A stretch of 33,165 nucleotides of DNA from Candidatus Wallbacteria bacterium (lineage in GTDB: Bacteria; Muiribacteriota; UBA6191; JACPRK01). The stretch spans positions 1 through 33,165 of the forward strand of contig JACQZN010000007.1 of NCBI GenBank assembly GCA_016213845.1, in the 5' to 3' direction. Shown here piece after piece: positions 32,585-33,165 of the stretch. The position numbers and the translations under genes are program-made. Within the stretch, counting starts at the first letter, position 1; every line of letters starts with the position of its first letter. The notes beneath the pieces are model-generated. The model saw only the letters and a list, made by a program, of their open reading frames with translations. It made no database searches and was not told the origin of the DNA.

Positions 32585-33165
32585 GCCGGCTCGAGCAGAA
32601 TCCGGCCTCCGCGCCCTCGAGCCCGGCGGAAGATTTCGCAATAGACCTGCCCGCGCTTCCCATGGCGCCGGTCGAGTGCCCGCAATCGGGGCTGGGTCTG
32701 GCCGCCAAGAGGTGCTTCGATCTCCTCTTCGCTCTGCCCGGCTTCCTTCTCATCTCTCCGGCGCTGCTCCTGATCGGCCTGGCGATTCGTTGCAGCTACG
32801 GCTCCCCGGTTTTCTTCCGCCATCCCCGGGTTGGAAAGGGCGGGCGCGTCTTCACCCTCTTGAAGTTCCGAACGATGTCCGACGAACGCGGTCCCGATGG
32901 TGCGCTCCTGGGCGACCATGCCCGGATCACTCGCCTCGGCCGGGTCATTCGCCAGCTCAGCCTGGACGAGTTCCCGCAGCTGCTCAACGTGCTGAAGGGA
33001 GACCTGAGCCTGGTCGGGCCACGGCCGCTGCTGGTTCGCTACTGGCCGCGATACACGCTGCTCGAGAGGGCCCGGCACCGCGTGCTGCCCGGGATGACCG
33101 GCTGGGCGCAGGTCAACGGCCGCAACGCCATCACCTGGTCGCGACGATTCGAGCTCGACCTCTGG
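32581..33165 (+). CDS. Initiating phosphoglycosyl transferase (PglC/WcaJ-type), cut by the right edge
   Basis: 195 residues are visible. The start overlaps the aminotransferase stop by ATGA. A 40-residue flexible N-terminus precedes a re-entrant membrane helix (KRCFDLLFALPGFLLISPAL) with the Ser59-Pro60 break typical of monotopic phosphoglycosyl transferases. KFRTM, the catalytic dyad D129-E130 in SLDEFPQLLNVLKGDLSLVG, PRPLL and PGMTGWAQVNGRN follow. The enzyme moves a sugar-1-phosphate from a nucleotide sugar to undecaprenyl phosphate at the inner membrane, starting a lipid-linked glycan. There is no large N-terminal domain with four membrane helices as in WcaJ/WbaP, so it is the small type. 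The last residues (DLW) indicate the gene continues just past the edge. Confidence 0.93.
   Translation, partial: MSRLEQNPASAPSSPAEDFAIDLPALPMAPVECPQSGLGLAAKRCFDLLFALPGFLLISPALLLIGLAIRCSYGSPVFFRHPRVGKGGRVFTLLKFRTMSDERGPDGALLGDHARITRLGRVIRQLSLDEFPQLLNVLKGDLSLVGPRPLLVRYWPRYTLLERARHRVLPGMTGWAQVNGRNAITWSRRFELDLW

Overview
The window is strongly G+C-rich bacterial DNA, densely packed with genes on both strands. The gene content includes a one-piece Ser/Thr kinase with a membrane segment and a large sensor-like tail, several M28 and S9 peptidases, a very large CARDB/PKD protein and a MoxR ATPase. This combination suggests an Acidobacteriota-like (for example Thermoanaerobaculia) or deltaproteobacterial/myxobacterial-type heterotroph that degrades protein. 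The taxonomic placement is inference; no rRNA or tRNA gene was seen.

Layout. 1-8670 (-) is one uninterrupted reading frame of 2,890 visible codons that runs off the left edge. It encodes a secreted protein with a signal peptide, an HExxH metallopeptidase-like domain, a kexin-type P domain, 13 CARDB-like repeats, calcium-binding type-3 repeats and at least five PKD-like domains. Divergent from it are a MoxR-family AAA+ ATPase (8758) and a secreted M28 peptidase with a PDZ domain (9768). A repeat-rich convergent spacer (11601-11919) separates these from a minus-strand four-gene operon, in transcription order: secreted M28 peptidase, phosphoglycerate dehydrogenase (serA), S9 prolyl-oligopeptidase-type peptidase and a membrane-anchored prokaryotic RING-type zinc protein.

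16963-20631 (+) holds an MFS permease followed by two overlapping paralogous genes. Their sequences retain the landmarks of the proteasome beta-subunit (Ntn-hydrolase) fold. The second protein would expose Thr1 by simple removal of Met and keeps Asp and Lys at the expected places. The first lacks the Lys. This pair is the best candidate for an undescribed system in the window. It is followed by a convergent 1,083-residue Ser/Thr kinase, a small exported protein of unknown function and malQ (4-alpha-glucanotransferase).

26661-33165 is a cell-surface glycan and peptide-tailoring region: an rfbA-type nucleotidyltransferase gene broken by an internal deletion; a lasso-peptide B2-like protein; an NTP_transf_5 nucleotidyltransferase; an ABC exporter; a DegT/DnrJ/EryC1/StrS aminotransferase; and an initiating phosphoglycosyl transferase cut by the right edge. 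The B2, nucleotidyltransferase and exporter trio resembles part of a lasso-peptide locus, but no B1, no lasso cyclase and no convincing precursor are visible.

Non-coding structure of note: heptanucleotide tandem arrays begin exactly at the stop codons of three genes; a GGGGCW array with G-quadruplex potential lies in one 3' region; two copies of a palindromic intergenic repeat sit in convergent gaps; and a consensus TATAAT lies so close to the moxR start that a leaderless mRNA is predicted.
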